This document shows, one piece after another, positions 38,935 to 50,663 of a stretch of DNA of 64,000 nucleotides. A program made the position numbers and the translations under genes. The notes below the pieces were generated by a model. The model worked only from the letters and a program-made list of their open reading frames with translations. It did not search any database and was not told the DNA's origin. This DNA comes from Dasypus novemcinctus (lineage: Eukaryota > Chordata > Mammalia > Cingulata > Dasypodidae), in the NCBI RefSeq assembly GCF_030445035.2, contig NC_080676.1:103054933-103118932 (forward strand). The letters run 5' to 3'. Every line of letters begins with the position of its first letter. Within the stretch, counting starts at the first letter, position 1.

Positions 38935-39604
38935 TGTGCTTATATAAAAAGATAAAATGAATATGGAAAAATTTTTGATGAATTATTAAATCTAGAAGAG
39001 ATCTATGGATATCTGCTTCTGTTCATAAAACTATACCTCAATTTTAAAACCTTCATAATAAAAGGTTGGGTGGAAATACATAGTAATTATGAAGTTTTTT
39101 TGTTTGTTTCTTTTGTGGGGTTTTTTTTTGCAACTTTAGCAGAAACTCTGGATCTGGTCTTTAAAGCAAGAAGCTCTTTTAATTTATTTTATTTTTGTTA
39201 TGTTTATTAGTCTATTGAGGTTTTGTTGTCAATTTTGGTCACTTACAGTTTGTGAGAAAAAAGAAAAATCATCCATTTTATCTAGATTTGCAAGCTTATT
39301 GGCATAAAGTTGTATCTAACAGTGGTACCAAACCTGGCTGGACATTATTTGAAATGCCTGCGAAATATCCAGGTGGAAGTGTCTAGTAGGAACTGGCCAT
39401 AAACCTCTAGCACAGATGTCCAAACTGGAGATTGGTTTAGGAGTCATCAGCAGTTTAAAGTCAGATGGAGGTCTGAGGGATGTGGACTGTAAAATGCAAA
39501 CAGAAGAGGAACCTGTGGTTCTGGGGAAGAGGTCATGTAACAGGAGAAATAAGAAAGAACCCATTAAGAGCAAGAGATTTTGGGGTGCTTTGTTTGCTCC
39601 ATCA
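38935..39604. other. Old repeat tail and unassigned sequence
   Basis: The first 130 bases appear to continue the old repeat of 37725-37970. The remainder to 39604 is unassigned. Confidence 0.4.
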
Positions 39605-41004
39605 AAAAATTTTTAATTTTTAAAAATGTATTAATTTACATACAGTAAACCTGACCTTTCTGGTATAAAGTTCTGTGAATTTTAATACAGTATAGATTTG
39701 TGTAACCACTGCCACAATGAGAAAACAGAATAATTCCACCACCCTAAAATTTGCCTTGTTCTGCCCCTTCATAATCAAATGTTCTCTTCACCTCTAAGTT
39801 CTGGCAGCCATGAACCACTTCTGTCTCTACAGTATTGCCTTTTCTAGAGTCTAATACAAATGGAATCATACAGTATATATTTCGAGGGTGATTTCTTTCA
39901 TACGGCATCCTGCCCTTGACATTCATGTTATTGCATTCATTCCTTTTTACTGCTAAGCAGTATTCCACTTAGCAGTAAATACTAAATGGAATGGCTGTGT
40001 GAATGCTATCCCATTCACCCATTAAAAGACATTTGGATTATTTCCAGCTTTTGACAATTTTAAATAGAGTTGCCATAAGCATTTATGCCCAGATTTTTGT
40101 GTGAACATATGTTTTCATTTCTCTAGAGTAAATACCTATGTGTGGGTTTACTGGGTAATATTGTAAATATATGTTTATCTTTATAATAAATTGCCAAATT
40201 GTTGTCTAGAGTGAACTATTTCACATTCCCACCAGTAATTTATGAGTTTTAGTTGCTTTACTTCCCCATCAGCACTTTTAGGTATTTTAGGTTTTTTGGT
40301 TTTGTTTTGTTTTGTTTTGTTAGCCATTCTAACAGGTGTGTTATGGTATCACATTGTGATTTTAATTTGTATTTCCCTAATGGTTAATGATGTTGAGCAT
40401 CTTTTTATGTGCCTATTTGCCATTCATATATATTCTTTGGAGAAGTGCATATTCAAATCTTTTGCCCAGTTTTTAATTAGCTTGTTTTCTTATTGTTCAG
40501 TTTATAAAATTTTTATATATTCTGAATACAAGTCATTTGTTGGAACATATTTTGTAAGCATTTTCTCTCAGTATGTAGCTTGTCTTTGCATTCTATTCAC
40601 AGTATCTTTGGCAGAGCAAAAGTTTTAAATTTTGAGTTCAATTCAGCAAACTTCTTTTTATGGATTGTGTTTTTGGTGTCATATCTCAGAATTCTTGACC
40701 TAACCCTAAGATCACGAAAAATTCCTCCTATGTTTTCTTCTATTAGTTTTATAGTTGTATGTTTACATTTAGATATGCAATTCATTTTGAGTTCATTTTA
40801 GGGTAGACAAGGTAGTAAAGAGTTTATTAAGAAACAAGAAAACTAGAAATGAGAGAAGTACACAATCCAAGACATGGGTTGTGGGTGTGCTACAGGGTAA
40901 GATGCCATTTTGAGTTACTTCTTATGTGAGGTGTGAGGTATACATTGAGTTTTATTTCTTTGAATATGGATATCCAGTTGTTCCAATATCATATGTTAGA
41001 AGGA

Positions 41005-41513
41005 ATGCTCTGATTTTCTAGGATCTGGGCTACATCACAAGAAAGAATTCAGAAGTGTGCACGAAGCCTGTAAGAAGAGATTACTGAGAAACAAGAGAGA
41101 GTGAGAGTACACACCCGAGACGTTGGTGCAGGCATGCTACAAGGAGAGACATACAACATGGGGGCCAGGAGTGGGCCTCTCTAAGGTCTTCCCTCCTCCC
41201 ATTCCCCACATTAAGGAGGGATCTCAGCTATTTTCTATCCTGATTGGTTGCCTTTCTACCTTCACCTGTTAGCTTTCAGGGAACTAGGGAACAAGTAACA
41301 GAGAACTTTCTGTTAGGAGTTATAGAGGACTTCTTCTGAGCCCAGGATTTTCACATAGGACCTCATGACAAGGGTCTTGGTGGGCTTTATAGCTGTAACA
41401 GATATAGCTTTATTCTCAAGCAGCTGCCTCCTTTAAGGGGGTTTCTGGGTGGGTTCTCATGGCTATGTTCTGACCCAGCCTTCCCTCATTTCCTATACTA
41501 ACCTGCCTCAACA
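41005..41513 (-). mobile_element. LTR, probably ERV class I or II, inside L1
   Basis: On the minus strand it begins TGTTGAGGCAGGTTAG at 41513 and carries AATAAA (reverse TTTATT near 41409). It interrupts L1 sequence that resumes at about 41590. A related fragment of about 100 bases lies at 40801-40905. The far boundary is uncertain. Confidence 0.5.
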
Positions 41514-41661
41514 GGACTATCTTAAAATTTAAAAAATTAAAAAAGGAAAAAAAATTTAAATAAGAAAAATAAACAATAAACAAAAGGACCATCCTTTCTC
41601 AAACGAATTGTCTTTACAACTCTGCCAAAAATCAATCGACCATATTTGTGTGCCTGGTTTT

Positions 41662-42094
41662 TTTTAAAATTTTTAAAAATTTCTCTCCCCTTCCTCCCCG
41701 CTGCCCTCCCCCCCCCCCCCCCAGTTGTCTGCTCTCTGTGTCCATTCTCTGTGTGTTCTTCTGTGACCACTTCAATCCTTATCAGCAGCACCGGGAATCT
41801 GTGTTTCTTTTTGTTATATCATCTTGCTATATCAGCTCTCTGTGTCTGCGGCACCATTCTTGGGCAGACTGCACTTTCTTTCACGCTGGGCGGCTCTCCT
41901 TATGGGGCGCACTCCTTGCACGTGGGGCTCCCCTATGCAGGGGACACCCCTGCATGGCACGGCATTCCTTGCACGCATCAGCACTGCACATGGACCAGCT
42001 CCACACAGGTCAAGGAGGCCTTGGGTTTGAACCGTGGACCTCCCATGTGTGGTAGGCAGACATCCTATCCATTGGGCCAAGTCCGCTTCCCTGT
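41662..42094 (-). mobile_element. DAS-type SINE, full length
   Basis: Reverse DAS with a C-run at 41709-41722, TTGTCTGCTCTCTGTGTCC, the GGGCGGCTCTCCTTATGGGG body and GGTTTGAACCGTGGACC to AAGTCCGCTTCCC. Frames of up to 162 codons here are SINE-derived. Confidence 0.9.
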
Positions 42095-42451
42095 GTCTGT
42101 TTTTGAACTGCCTATTCTGTGCCTTGATTTATAGTAAGTCATAAAATTGCAACTTTGTTGTAGCTTTTCAAAATTGTTTTGACTATCCTAGTTCCTTTGT
42201 CTTTTCATATAAACTTTAGAATCAGCTTGCCTATCTAACAAAAAATACTGTTGAGATTTTGACAGAAATTACATCATCTCTATAGTTCAATTTGGAAAGA
42301 ACTGGTATCTTAATTATGTTATCTCCCAATCAGTGAAAACAATATGTTCTCCATTTATTTAAGTCTTTGATTTCTGTTACAAGCATTTTGTAGTTTTCAG
42401 CATACAATCACATATATTTTGCTAGATTTATGTGTAAGCATTTCATTTCTT

Positions 42452-43209
42452 TTCCTTTTTTTTTTTAAAGATTTATTTATTTATTTAATTCCCCCCTCCC
42501 CCGGTTGTCTATTCTCTGTGTCTATTTGCTGCGTCTTGTTTTTTTTTGTTTTTTTGTTTTTTTTAAGATTTATTTATTTATTTAATTCCCCCCCTCCCCT
42601 GGTTGTCTATTCTCTGTGTCTATTTGCTGTGTCTTGTTTCTTTGTCTGCTTCTGTTGTCGTCAGCGGCACCATTCCTGGGCAGGCTGCACTCTCTTTCGC
42701 GCTGGGCGGCTGTCCTTATGGGGCACACTCCTTGCGCATGGGGCTTCCCTACGCGGGGGACAACCCTGCGTGGCGCAGCACTCCTTGCGCTCATTGGCAC
42801 TGCGCATGGGCCAGCTCCACATGGGTCAAGGAGGCCTGGGGTTTGAACCGCGGACCTCCCATGTGGTAGACGGATGCCCTAACCACTGGGCCAAGTCCAT
42901 TTCCCTATTTGCTGTGTCTTGTTTCTTTGTCCGCTTCTGTTGTTGTCAGTGGCACGGGAAGTGTGGGCGGTGCCATTCCTGGGCAGGCTGCACTTTTCTT
43001 TCGCACTGGGCAGCTCGCCTTATGGGGCGCACTCCTTGCGCGTGGGGCTCCCCTACGCGGACGACACCCCTGAGTGGCACGGCACTCCTTGCCCACATTA
43101 GCACTGCACATGGGCCAGCTCCACACGGGTCAAGGAGGCCCAGGGTTTGAACCGTGGCCCTCCCATGTGGTAGACGGACGCCCTAACGACTGGGCCAAGT
43201 CCGTTTCCC
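42452..43209 (-). mobile_element. DAS SINE with a second DAS SINE nested inside
   Basis: The outer element is flanked by AGCATTTCATTTCTT at 42437-42451 and 43210-43224, an exact 15-base duplication. The inner element, about 42545-42905, is flanked by TATTTGCTGYGTCTTGTTT at about 42523-42541 and 42906-42924, sequence that belongs to the outer SINE. The 243-codon frame across the pair is an artefact of two GC-rich SINE bodies. Confidence 0.9.
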
Positions 43210-43977
43210 AGCATTTCATTTCTTGAGCTACTGTAAATGATATATTTTTTTAAAACTTGGTTTCCAATTGTTCATTGCTAGTATACACACATACAATTCA
43301 CTTTTTAAAAAAATTTTGACCTTGTATCTTGAAATCTTACTAAACTCACTTAGACAATCATGTCATCTGTAGATTGGGAGAATTTTTCTTTCCAATCTGT
43401 ATGTTTTTATTTCTTTTTCTTGCCTTATTGCATGGATAGGATTTCTTGAACAATATAGAAGAGGAATGATAAGAGTGGACATCATTAAATATTCCCAATA
43501 TTCAGGGGAAAGCATTCAACCTTCAATCATTAAGCCTGGTAATAGCTTTAGGTTTTCTGTAAATGCCCTTTATAAGGTTAATGAAGTTCTCCTCTATTCC
43601 AAATTTGCTGAGTTTTTTATTTTTTAAAATCAGGAATGGATGTTGAATCTGCCAAATACTTTTTGTAATGCAATTGATAGGATCCTATGGTTGTGTTACA
43701 TTGATTGCTTTAAGAATTTTGAATCAGCCTTGGATTCCTGGGATAACATTCACTCAATCATGTTGTATGATTTTGTCTATATATTGCTGACTTCAGTTTG
43801 CTAATATTTTGTTGAGGATTTGTGTGTCTATGTTCATGAGAAATATTGTCTGTATTTTTCTTTACTGCCTTTATCTGGCTTTGATGTCAGGATAATACTG
43901 GCCTCATAAGATGAATTGGGCAGTGATTCTTCATCTTTTGATTTCTGGAAGAGATTGTGCAGAATTCATGGGGTTTT

Positions 43978-44206
43978 TTGTTTGTTTGTTTGTTTGTTTG
44001 TTTGTTTGTTTAGGAGGTCCTGGGGATTGAATCCAGGATCTCATACATGGGAAGCAGGCACTCAACCACTGAGCTACATCTGCTTCCCAATGAGAGGTGG
44101 TCTTCTCATCTGTTTGCTTGTTTCTTTTTAGGAGGTATTGGGGATAAACCTGGGACCTCATACATGGGAAGCAGGTGCTCCACCACTTGATCTACATTCA
44201 CTTCCC
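43978..44206 (-). mobile_element. Two short DAS-type SINEs with a TTTG microsatellite
   Basis: A (TTTG) run of about nine units at 43976-44012 is the tail of the first unit (GGGGATTGAATCCAGGATC, GCTACATCTGCTTCCC). A second short unit follows at about 44125-44206 (GGGGATAAACCTGGGACC). Confidence 0.8.
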
Positions 44207-45230
44207 CTGTGTTATTTTTAAATGTTCATTAGAATTTGCCAGTGAAATTGTGAAATTGTGTAGACCTGGAGGATACTTTTCTAGATGATTTTAACTACAA
44301 ATTCCCTTTTTAAAATAATACAGAATTATCCAGGTAATCTATTTCTTCTTGGATGAGTTTTGCTAGTTTGTAGCTTCTAAGGAATTGGCCTAACTTATAT
44401 AAGTTTCCATTTTATGGACAGAGTTGTTCATAGTATTCACTTATTATAATACTTTTAATTTCTGTGGGATCTGCAATTATATCCCTTCTTTCATTCATGA
44501 TATTGGTATTTATGTCTTTGTTTTTTTTGTTTGTTTTCTGTTTTTGTTAGTCTAGCTAGAGATTAATTAATTTTAGAAGTCTTTTCAAAGAACCAACTTT
44601 TGGTTTCACTTATTTTCTCTATTATTATTCTGTTTGCAATATTGTCGACTTTTGCTCTTTTTGTTAATTTCTTTGGATTTATTTTGGACTTCTTTTATTA
44701 GTCTCTTAAGGAGTAACTTTATATTATTGATTTAGGATCTTTCTTCTTTCCTAATATAAACATTTAATGCTAAAAATTTGACTGTAAGGGCTTTTTTATC
44801 TTCAACCTGCAAATGTTCATATGTTATATTAACATTTTCATTCAGAAAAAAATGTTTTCTAATTTGCCTTGAGACTTCTTTAACCCATGATTGTTTAGAT
44901 GTATGTTGTTCAATTTCCAAGTGTTAACAGATTTTTCAGATATCATCTAGTCTAATTCCATTATGGTAAGAGAGAATATTCTGTATGATTTCAATTATTT
45001 TTATTTGTTTAGATTTGTTCTGCAACTAGGATATGATCCATCTTGGTGAATGTTCCATGCGCACTTAAAAGAAATGTTGTTGGGTGGAATGTTCCTATAA
45101 AATTAGATCCAGAGGGTTAATGTTGTTTTGTTTTGTTTTAATATCTTTGAGGTCTTTCTCTTTACATATTCTTTTGGTTGTTGAAAAGGGAGTATCAAAG
45201 TCTCCAACAATAATTGTGAAACTATCCATT

Positions 45231-45545
45231 TCTCCTTTTTAGAAATATTCATTTTTTAAAGCAGTTTTATTGATATGTATTCACATACCATAGAATCCAC
45301 TTAAAGTGTACAATCAGTGACTTTTGGTATAACAGTGTGTGCTTTCATCACCACAAAAAGTTTTAGAAAAATTCCACATCCCATAGCAATCAATTTTCAT
45401 TCCCTGGAAACTTCTCCAGCCCTACATCACCATGAAACTAATTCCATCTTTATATTTACATTTTATGTGAATGGAATTTTACAATACACAGTACTCTGTG
45501 TCTGGTTTCTTTCACTTAGCATAATGTGTTGTTGTTGTTGTTATT
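45231..45545 (-). mobile_element. Short L1 3' end fragment
   Basis: Resembles the L1 3' UTR at 39605-39900 (AAAGCAGTTTTATTGATATG, then TTTCACTTAGCATAATG). It ends with a small GTT repeat at 45528-45542. Confidence 0.55.
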
Positions 45546-46407
45546 GATTTCCTCGATAGTGACGTCTTGTAACATTAGCATACATTTGTTCAGTTTCAAA
45601 GTAAAACAGTCATATATGCAATATTTCCCATATTCATATTTCACATGCGGTACATCCTCATGTTACATTTTTTAGCTTTCCACTTCCTCCTTCAACCACT
45701 GTCATGCCCATATAATAGCACTGCTAGATACAAACACTATAATGTGCTTTCACCATTTCTATTCATTTTCAAAGTTTAACAAACAACCTTTTTACCAGTT
45801 CTGCACAGGTTAGCCCTAAGCTTTCTATTCTCTAACCTCATTCTATCTTCTGGTGACTCATATGCTAGTTATTAATTCCATGAGTGTACAAAATTTATTT
45901 AGTTAATAATAGCACAATCATACAGTATTTATCCTTTTTTTCTGATTTGCTTCACTCAATATAACGTCCTCCAGATTCATCCACATTGTCATATGTTTCA
46001 CAATGTCATTTCTTCTTACATCTGCATAATAAATATTCAATCATGTGTATACACCACAGTTTGTTTATCCATTCATTGGTTGATGGACACCTGAGTCATT
46101 TCCATCTTTTGTTAATTATGAATGATGCTGCTAGGAACATCATTGTGCAGATATCTGTTCATGTCACTGCTCTTAGTTCTTCTAGGTATATACCCAGTAG
46201 TGTTATTGCCAGGTCACATGGTAAGTCTATATTCAACTTCTTTTGGAACTGCCAAACAGTCTTCCACAGTGGCTGTACCATTCTACATTCCCACCTACAG
46301 TGAATAAGTGTTCCTATCTCTCCACATCCTCTCCAGCATTTAGTTTTCTGACTTTTCAATAGTGGCCATTCTAATAGGTGTGAAATGATATCTCACTGTA
46401 GTTTGTT

Positions 46408-46788
46408 TTTATCTCCCCCCCCCTCTTTGTCTGCTCTCCGTGTCCATTCACTGTATGTTCTTCTGTGTCCACTTGCATTATCCGGTGGAACTGGGAAACT
46501 GAGTCTCTTTTTTGTTGCATCATCTTGCTGTGCCAGCCCTCCATGTGTGTGGTGCCACTCCTGGGTGGGCTGTGCTTTTTTCATGCAGGGTCTCTCCTTA
46601 CGGGGCACAATCCTTGTGTGTGGGGCACCCCTATGCGGGGGCACCCCTGCATGGCATGGCACTCCTTATGCATGGTAGCACTGTGCATGGACCAGCTTAC
46701 CACACAGATCAGGAGGCCCTGGGGATCAAACCGTGGACCCTCCATATGGTAGATGGATGCTCTATCAGTTAAGCCATGTCTGCTTCCC
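46408..46788 (-). mobile_element. DAS-type SINE
   Basis: Reverse DAS with a C-run, TTTGTCTGCTCTCCGTGTCC, TCTCCTTACGGGGCACAATC, GGGGATCAAACCGTGGACC and CATGTCTGCTTCCC, inside the L1 ORF2 C-terminal region. Confidence 0.88.
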
Positions 46789-47480
46789 AATTCATAGCTA
46801 TTTGATTCTTTTACTTGCTATTGTAAATGGAATTTTTTCTTGATTTTTTTCCTCAGATTGCTCATTATTGGTGTACAGAAATGCTACTGATTTTTGCATG
46901 TTGATCCTATAACCTGCCACTCTACTGAATTTGTTTATCAGCTCTGGAAGCTTTGTTTGTTTCTATAATATGTATAGGATCATGTCATCTGCAACTAGTG
47001 ACATTTGTACTTCTTCCCTTCCAGTTTGGATGTCTTTATTTCTTTTTCTTGCCTAAGTGCTTGAGCAAGTACTTCTAACACAATGTTAAGTAAGAGCAGT
47101 GACAGTGGGCATCTTGTCTTGTTCCAGATCTTAGAGGAAAGCCTTTAGCATTTCACCATTGAATATGATGTTAGCCTTGGGTTTTTCATATATACCCTTT
47201 ATCATGCTGAGGAAGTTTACTTCTACTTCTATCTTTTGATGCAGAAAAGCATTTGACAAAATACAGCATCCTTTCTTTTTGTCTCTTTTGTCTGTTTTGT
47301 TAATGTGGTGTATTACATTGATTAATTTTATTATGTTGAACCATCCTTGCATACCGGGGTGAAACCACTTGATCATGGTGTATAATTCATTTGTTTTGTT
47401 GTTGAATATGATTAGCAAGTATTTTGTTGAGGATTTTAGCATCTAAGTTCATTAGAGAAATTGGTATGTAGTTTTCTTTT

Positions 47481-47898
47481 TTTAAAGATTTATTTATTTA
47501 TTTGTTTATTTCCTCCCCTCCCCCCCACCCCCCACCCCAGTTGTCTGTTCTGTGTGTCTGTTTGCTGTGTCTTCTTTGTCTGCTTCTATTGTTGTCAGCG
47601 GCATGGGAATGTGTTTCTTTTTGTTGCGTGATCTTGTTGAGTCAGCTCTCCATGTGTGCGGCACCATTCCTGGGCAGGCTGCACTTTCCTTCACGCTGGG
47701 TGGCTCTCCTTATGGGGCGCACTCCTTGCACATGGGGCTCCCCTATGCAGGGGACACCCCTGCATGGCAGGGCACTCCTTGCGCGCATCAGCACTGCACA
47801 TGGGCCAGCTCCACATGGGTCAAGGAGTCCCAGGGTTTGAACCACGGACCTCCCATGTGGTAGACGGACGCCCTAACCACTGGGCCAAGTCTGCCGCC
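47481..47898 (-). mobile_element. DAS-type SINE with exact duplication
   Basis: Reverse DAS, full length, flanked by TGTAGTTTTCTTTT at 47467-47480 and 47899-47912. Its B box reads GGTTTGAACC. It interrupts L1 ORF2. Confidence 0.9.
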
Positions 47899-48394
47899 TG
47901 TAGTTTTCTTTTCTTGTGGCATCTTTATGTGGCTTTGGTATTAGGGTGATGTTGGCATCATAGAATGATTAAGGCAATGTTTCCTCCAATTCTATATTTT
48001 GGAAGAGTTTAAGCAGGATTTGCGTTCGTTCTTTCCAGAATGATTGGTGGAATTCACCTGTGAAGCCATCTGGCCCTAGGCTTTTCTTAGTTCGGAGGTT
48101 TTTGATGACTAATTCAATCTCATTATTCATGATAGGTCTGTTGAATTCATCAATTTCTTCTTTCATTAATGTAGATTGCTTGTACATTTCTAGATATTGT
48201 CCATTTTATCTACGTTACCCTTCTTGTTGGCATACAATTTTTCCAAGTATCCTCTTATGATTCTCTTTATTTCTGCAGGATCAGTGATGAGATCTCCTTT
48301 CTTGTTTTTCATTTTATGTATTTGTATCTTCTTTCTTTTTTTTCTTTGCTACATCAGTTCCCCTGAGTTGGTTTTTTCATTTGTTTGTTTCTTG

Positions 48395-48475
48395 TTTGCT
48401 TCTGTTTTTAGAAGGCACAGGGGACAAACCCACTCAAAAGTAGGTGCTCAGCTGCTTGAGCCACATCTGATTCCT
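48395..48475 (-). mobile_element. Short, decayed DAS-type SINE
   Basis: Contains TTTTTAGAAGGCACAGGGGA, CAAACCCACTC, GGTGCTCAGCTGCTTGAGCC and ACATCTGATTCC, the pattern of the short DAS type in reverse. Confidence 0.65.
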
Positions 48476-48954
48476 ATTCTTGATAGATTACCCCTTATAA
48501 AAATATATGTCCTTCTTTGTCTCTGACAATAGTTTTGCATTTAAAGTCTATTTTGTCTGATATTAGTATAGCTACTTCTGCCCTTTTTTATTGTTTGCAT
48601 GTAAAATCATTTTTCAACCATTCACTTGAGAACTCCTTGTGTCCCTTGGTTTAAGGTGAGTTTCTTTAAGAACACATATAATGGGTCATATTCCCTTATC
48701 CATGCTGCCAATCTGTGTCATTTCATTGGAGATTTTAATCCATTAGCATTCAATATTATTACTGTTAAGCCAGTACTTACATTAGCCATTTTTTTCTTTA
48801 GGTTTTCATGTCATATTTGGTTTTTATTTTTTATCTTTTTAGTTATTCTTTCTAACAATTTTCCTTTCTACACTCTCCTCCAACCCTCTCTCTCCTGTTT
48901 TTTTCCTTTCAACCTGCAAAACTCCCTTTAATTTTTTTTGTCTTTATTCATTTT

Positions 48955-49020
48955 TTTAATATTATATTTAAAAAATATGAGGTCCCCATATGCCACGAAC
49001 CCCCCTCACCCCACTCCTCC
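48955..49020 (-). repeat. Family X 3' terminal fragment
   Basis: TTTAATATTATATTTAAAAA, ATATGAGGTCCCCATATG and a C-rich stretch match the T-rich end of the 57923-59508 copy over about 65 bases. It lies exactly at the end of the L1 ORF1 frame. It could be a severely truncated insertion. Confidence 0.5.
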
Positions 49021-49764
49021 CCACCTTTAATATTTCTTGAAGTGCATGTTTCTTGTTGACAAACTCTCTTAATTTCTGTTTATCTGTGAATATTTTGAAT
49101 TCTCCCTCATTTTTGAATGCCAGCTTTGTTGGATACAGAATTCTTGGCTGACAGCTTTTTTCTTTTAGCACCTTAACTATGTCATACCACTGCCTTCTCA
49201 CCACCATGATTTCAGATGAGAAATCAGTGCTTAACCTTATCAAGCATCCTTTATATATCAAGGATCTCTTTTCTCTTGCTGATTTCAGTACTCTCTCTTT
49301 GTCTTGAGCTTCTGACAATTTGATAAGTATAAGTCCTGGGGTAGGCTTGTTAGGATTTATACTGTTTGGAGTGTGCTGTGCTTCCAGGACATGTAAATCC
49401 ATGTTCCTCAAAAAATTTGGGATTTTTTCAGCCATTATTTCTTCCAACACTCTTTCTGTCCCTTTTCTCTTCTCTTCTCCCTCTGGGTTGCCTATAACGT
49501 GTATGTTTGTATGTTTTGTGTTGTCATTCAATTCCATAAGTCATAATGAATTATTTTCCTATATTTTTATCTATCTGTTCTATAATTTGTGATTAAAGAT
49601 ATAATATTTTCAATGTCACTAATTCTTCCCTCTGCCTTTTTACATCTTCTGTTAAATACTTCCAGCATATTTTTTATTTTTTCATGTGCCATTCATCACC
49701 ATCAAATCTGATATCTTTTTATATATGTTGACAATTTCTTCTGTATGTTCCCCAGTGTCTTTCT

Positions 49765-49855
49765 TTTTTTAGAGGAGGTACTGGGGAGTGAACCTAGGAC
49801 CACCTATATGGGAAGCAGGTGCTCAACCACTGAGCTACATCTGGTCTCCCCGCCC
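49765..49855 (-). mobile_element. Short DAS-type SINE
   Basis: Reads AGGAGGTACTGGGGAGTGAA, CCTAGGACCACC, GGAAGCAGGTGCTCAACC and GAGCTACATCTGG in reverse orientation, in the L1 5' UTR. Confidence 0.75.
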
Positions 49856-50663
49856 CCAGGGTCTTTGTCTTCTTTTTTAAAACATGCTCAATCGTTGTTA
49901 GAGCATTTTCAGCCATTGTCTCCTTAATATCCTTTATCTCTTCCTTCACCTCATTAAGTTGATTCATTACATGTTTGGGTATCCTTGATTAGTTGTTCTA
50001 CAGTCTGCATCTCCTCCTGTTTTTTAGTTTGTTCACTAGACTGAGCCATGTCTTCCTGTTTCTTAGTATGGCTTGTAATTTTGCTGGTGTGACTGCCTGC
50101 CTGATCTGATCCCCCCCTCCCCTCTCCCTGGGGCTGTTTCAGTGCTGGCTGAAGTCTTTACTTTTTCCCCCTCTGTTCTGCCTGCCCTATCTCTCCTCCT
50201 CCTTAAATTTCTCTTTGAGTTTTCTGGGTGCCTTTCCCGTGTCCATTTGCCTTTAAGCTCCCCCATGGATGGGTCACTTTCAACCTCCACTTGCTGGGCT
50301 GGCTATAATCAATTCAAAGCAGGCTCAGATGGCCAAACTCACTGAAAAGAAATCACTTTCCACACTCCTCCAGACACCCCGCCTCCCCACTTCCCAGGAA
50401 AATGTACCTTTTTGCCCCTCTCAATTGGCTGCAGTGAGCCACGAATTTTACTGAGGATATTCTCTTTGAGGGTGGGGTATATGTGCCATTCCCAGCTGCA
50501 GGGGTGAGTAACTTACAATTTTCCTTTGGTCTCTTTGTCTCTCAGTCCCTCTCCTCCTGGATGATGTGCAGCACTCTCCTGGTCTGAAGATCCCCAAAGC
50601 ACCTCCCTTGGATAGCTTTTTGCCCTTCCTAGCTACTCTGATGCCATTTTCCTGGAAGTCTCT

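Larger units (their letters stand above)
39605..45230 (-). mobile_element. Long minus-strand L1 with SINE and LTR insertions
   Basis: An old L1 3' UTR and ORF2 C-terminal region lie at 39605-40800. RT-proximal sequence follows at 42095-42450 and 43225-43970, and further ORF2 sequence to about 45230 (MEIEQHTSKQSWVKEVSRQI frame at 44732-44920). Interruptions are an LTR fragment pair near 40801-41513, DAS SINEs at 41662-42094 and 42452-43209, and short DAS units at 43978-44206. No intact frame. Confidence 0.75.
45546..50663 (-). mobile_element. Near full-length minus-strand L1 (3' UTR to 5' UTR), inactive
   Basis: In minus-strand order from high to low coordinates: a 5' UTR at 50663-49540, ORF1 at 49537-48968 (189-codon frame with the RRM-like EAQHTPNSINPNKPTP and C-terminal REFVNKKHALQEIL), then ORF2 remnants with KSLGPDGFTGEFHQ (48187-47969) and [13 protein letters not shown] (47442-47131). 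A C-terminal block lies at 46359-46159 and the 3' UTR runs to about 45546. SINEs at 46408-46788, 47481-47898, 48395-48475 and 49765-49855 and many stops make it inactive. ORF1 is the best preserved part. Confidence 0.8.

Noticed and set aside
42419-43150. A 243-codon frame, the longest in the window
   Set aside because: It spans two nested DAS SINEs in reverse. The same peptide pieces recur at 36062, 41646, 47502 and 55363, wherever a DAS SINE occurs.
43976-44012. Regular TTTG repeats considered as an array of interest
   Set aside because: A simple microsatellite grown from a SINE tail, with no spacers and so no CRISPR character.
48968-49537. A 189-codon frame that could be taken for a host gene
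   Set aside because: Its sequence is L1 ORF1 (RRM and C-terminal domain), inside a complete L1 order.
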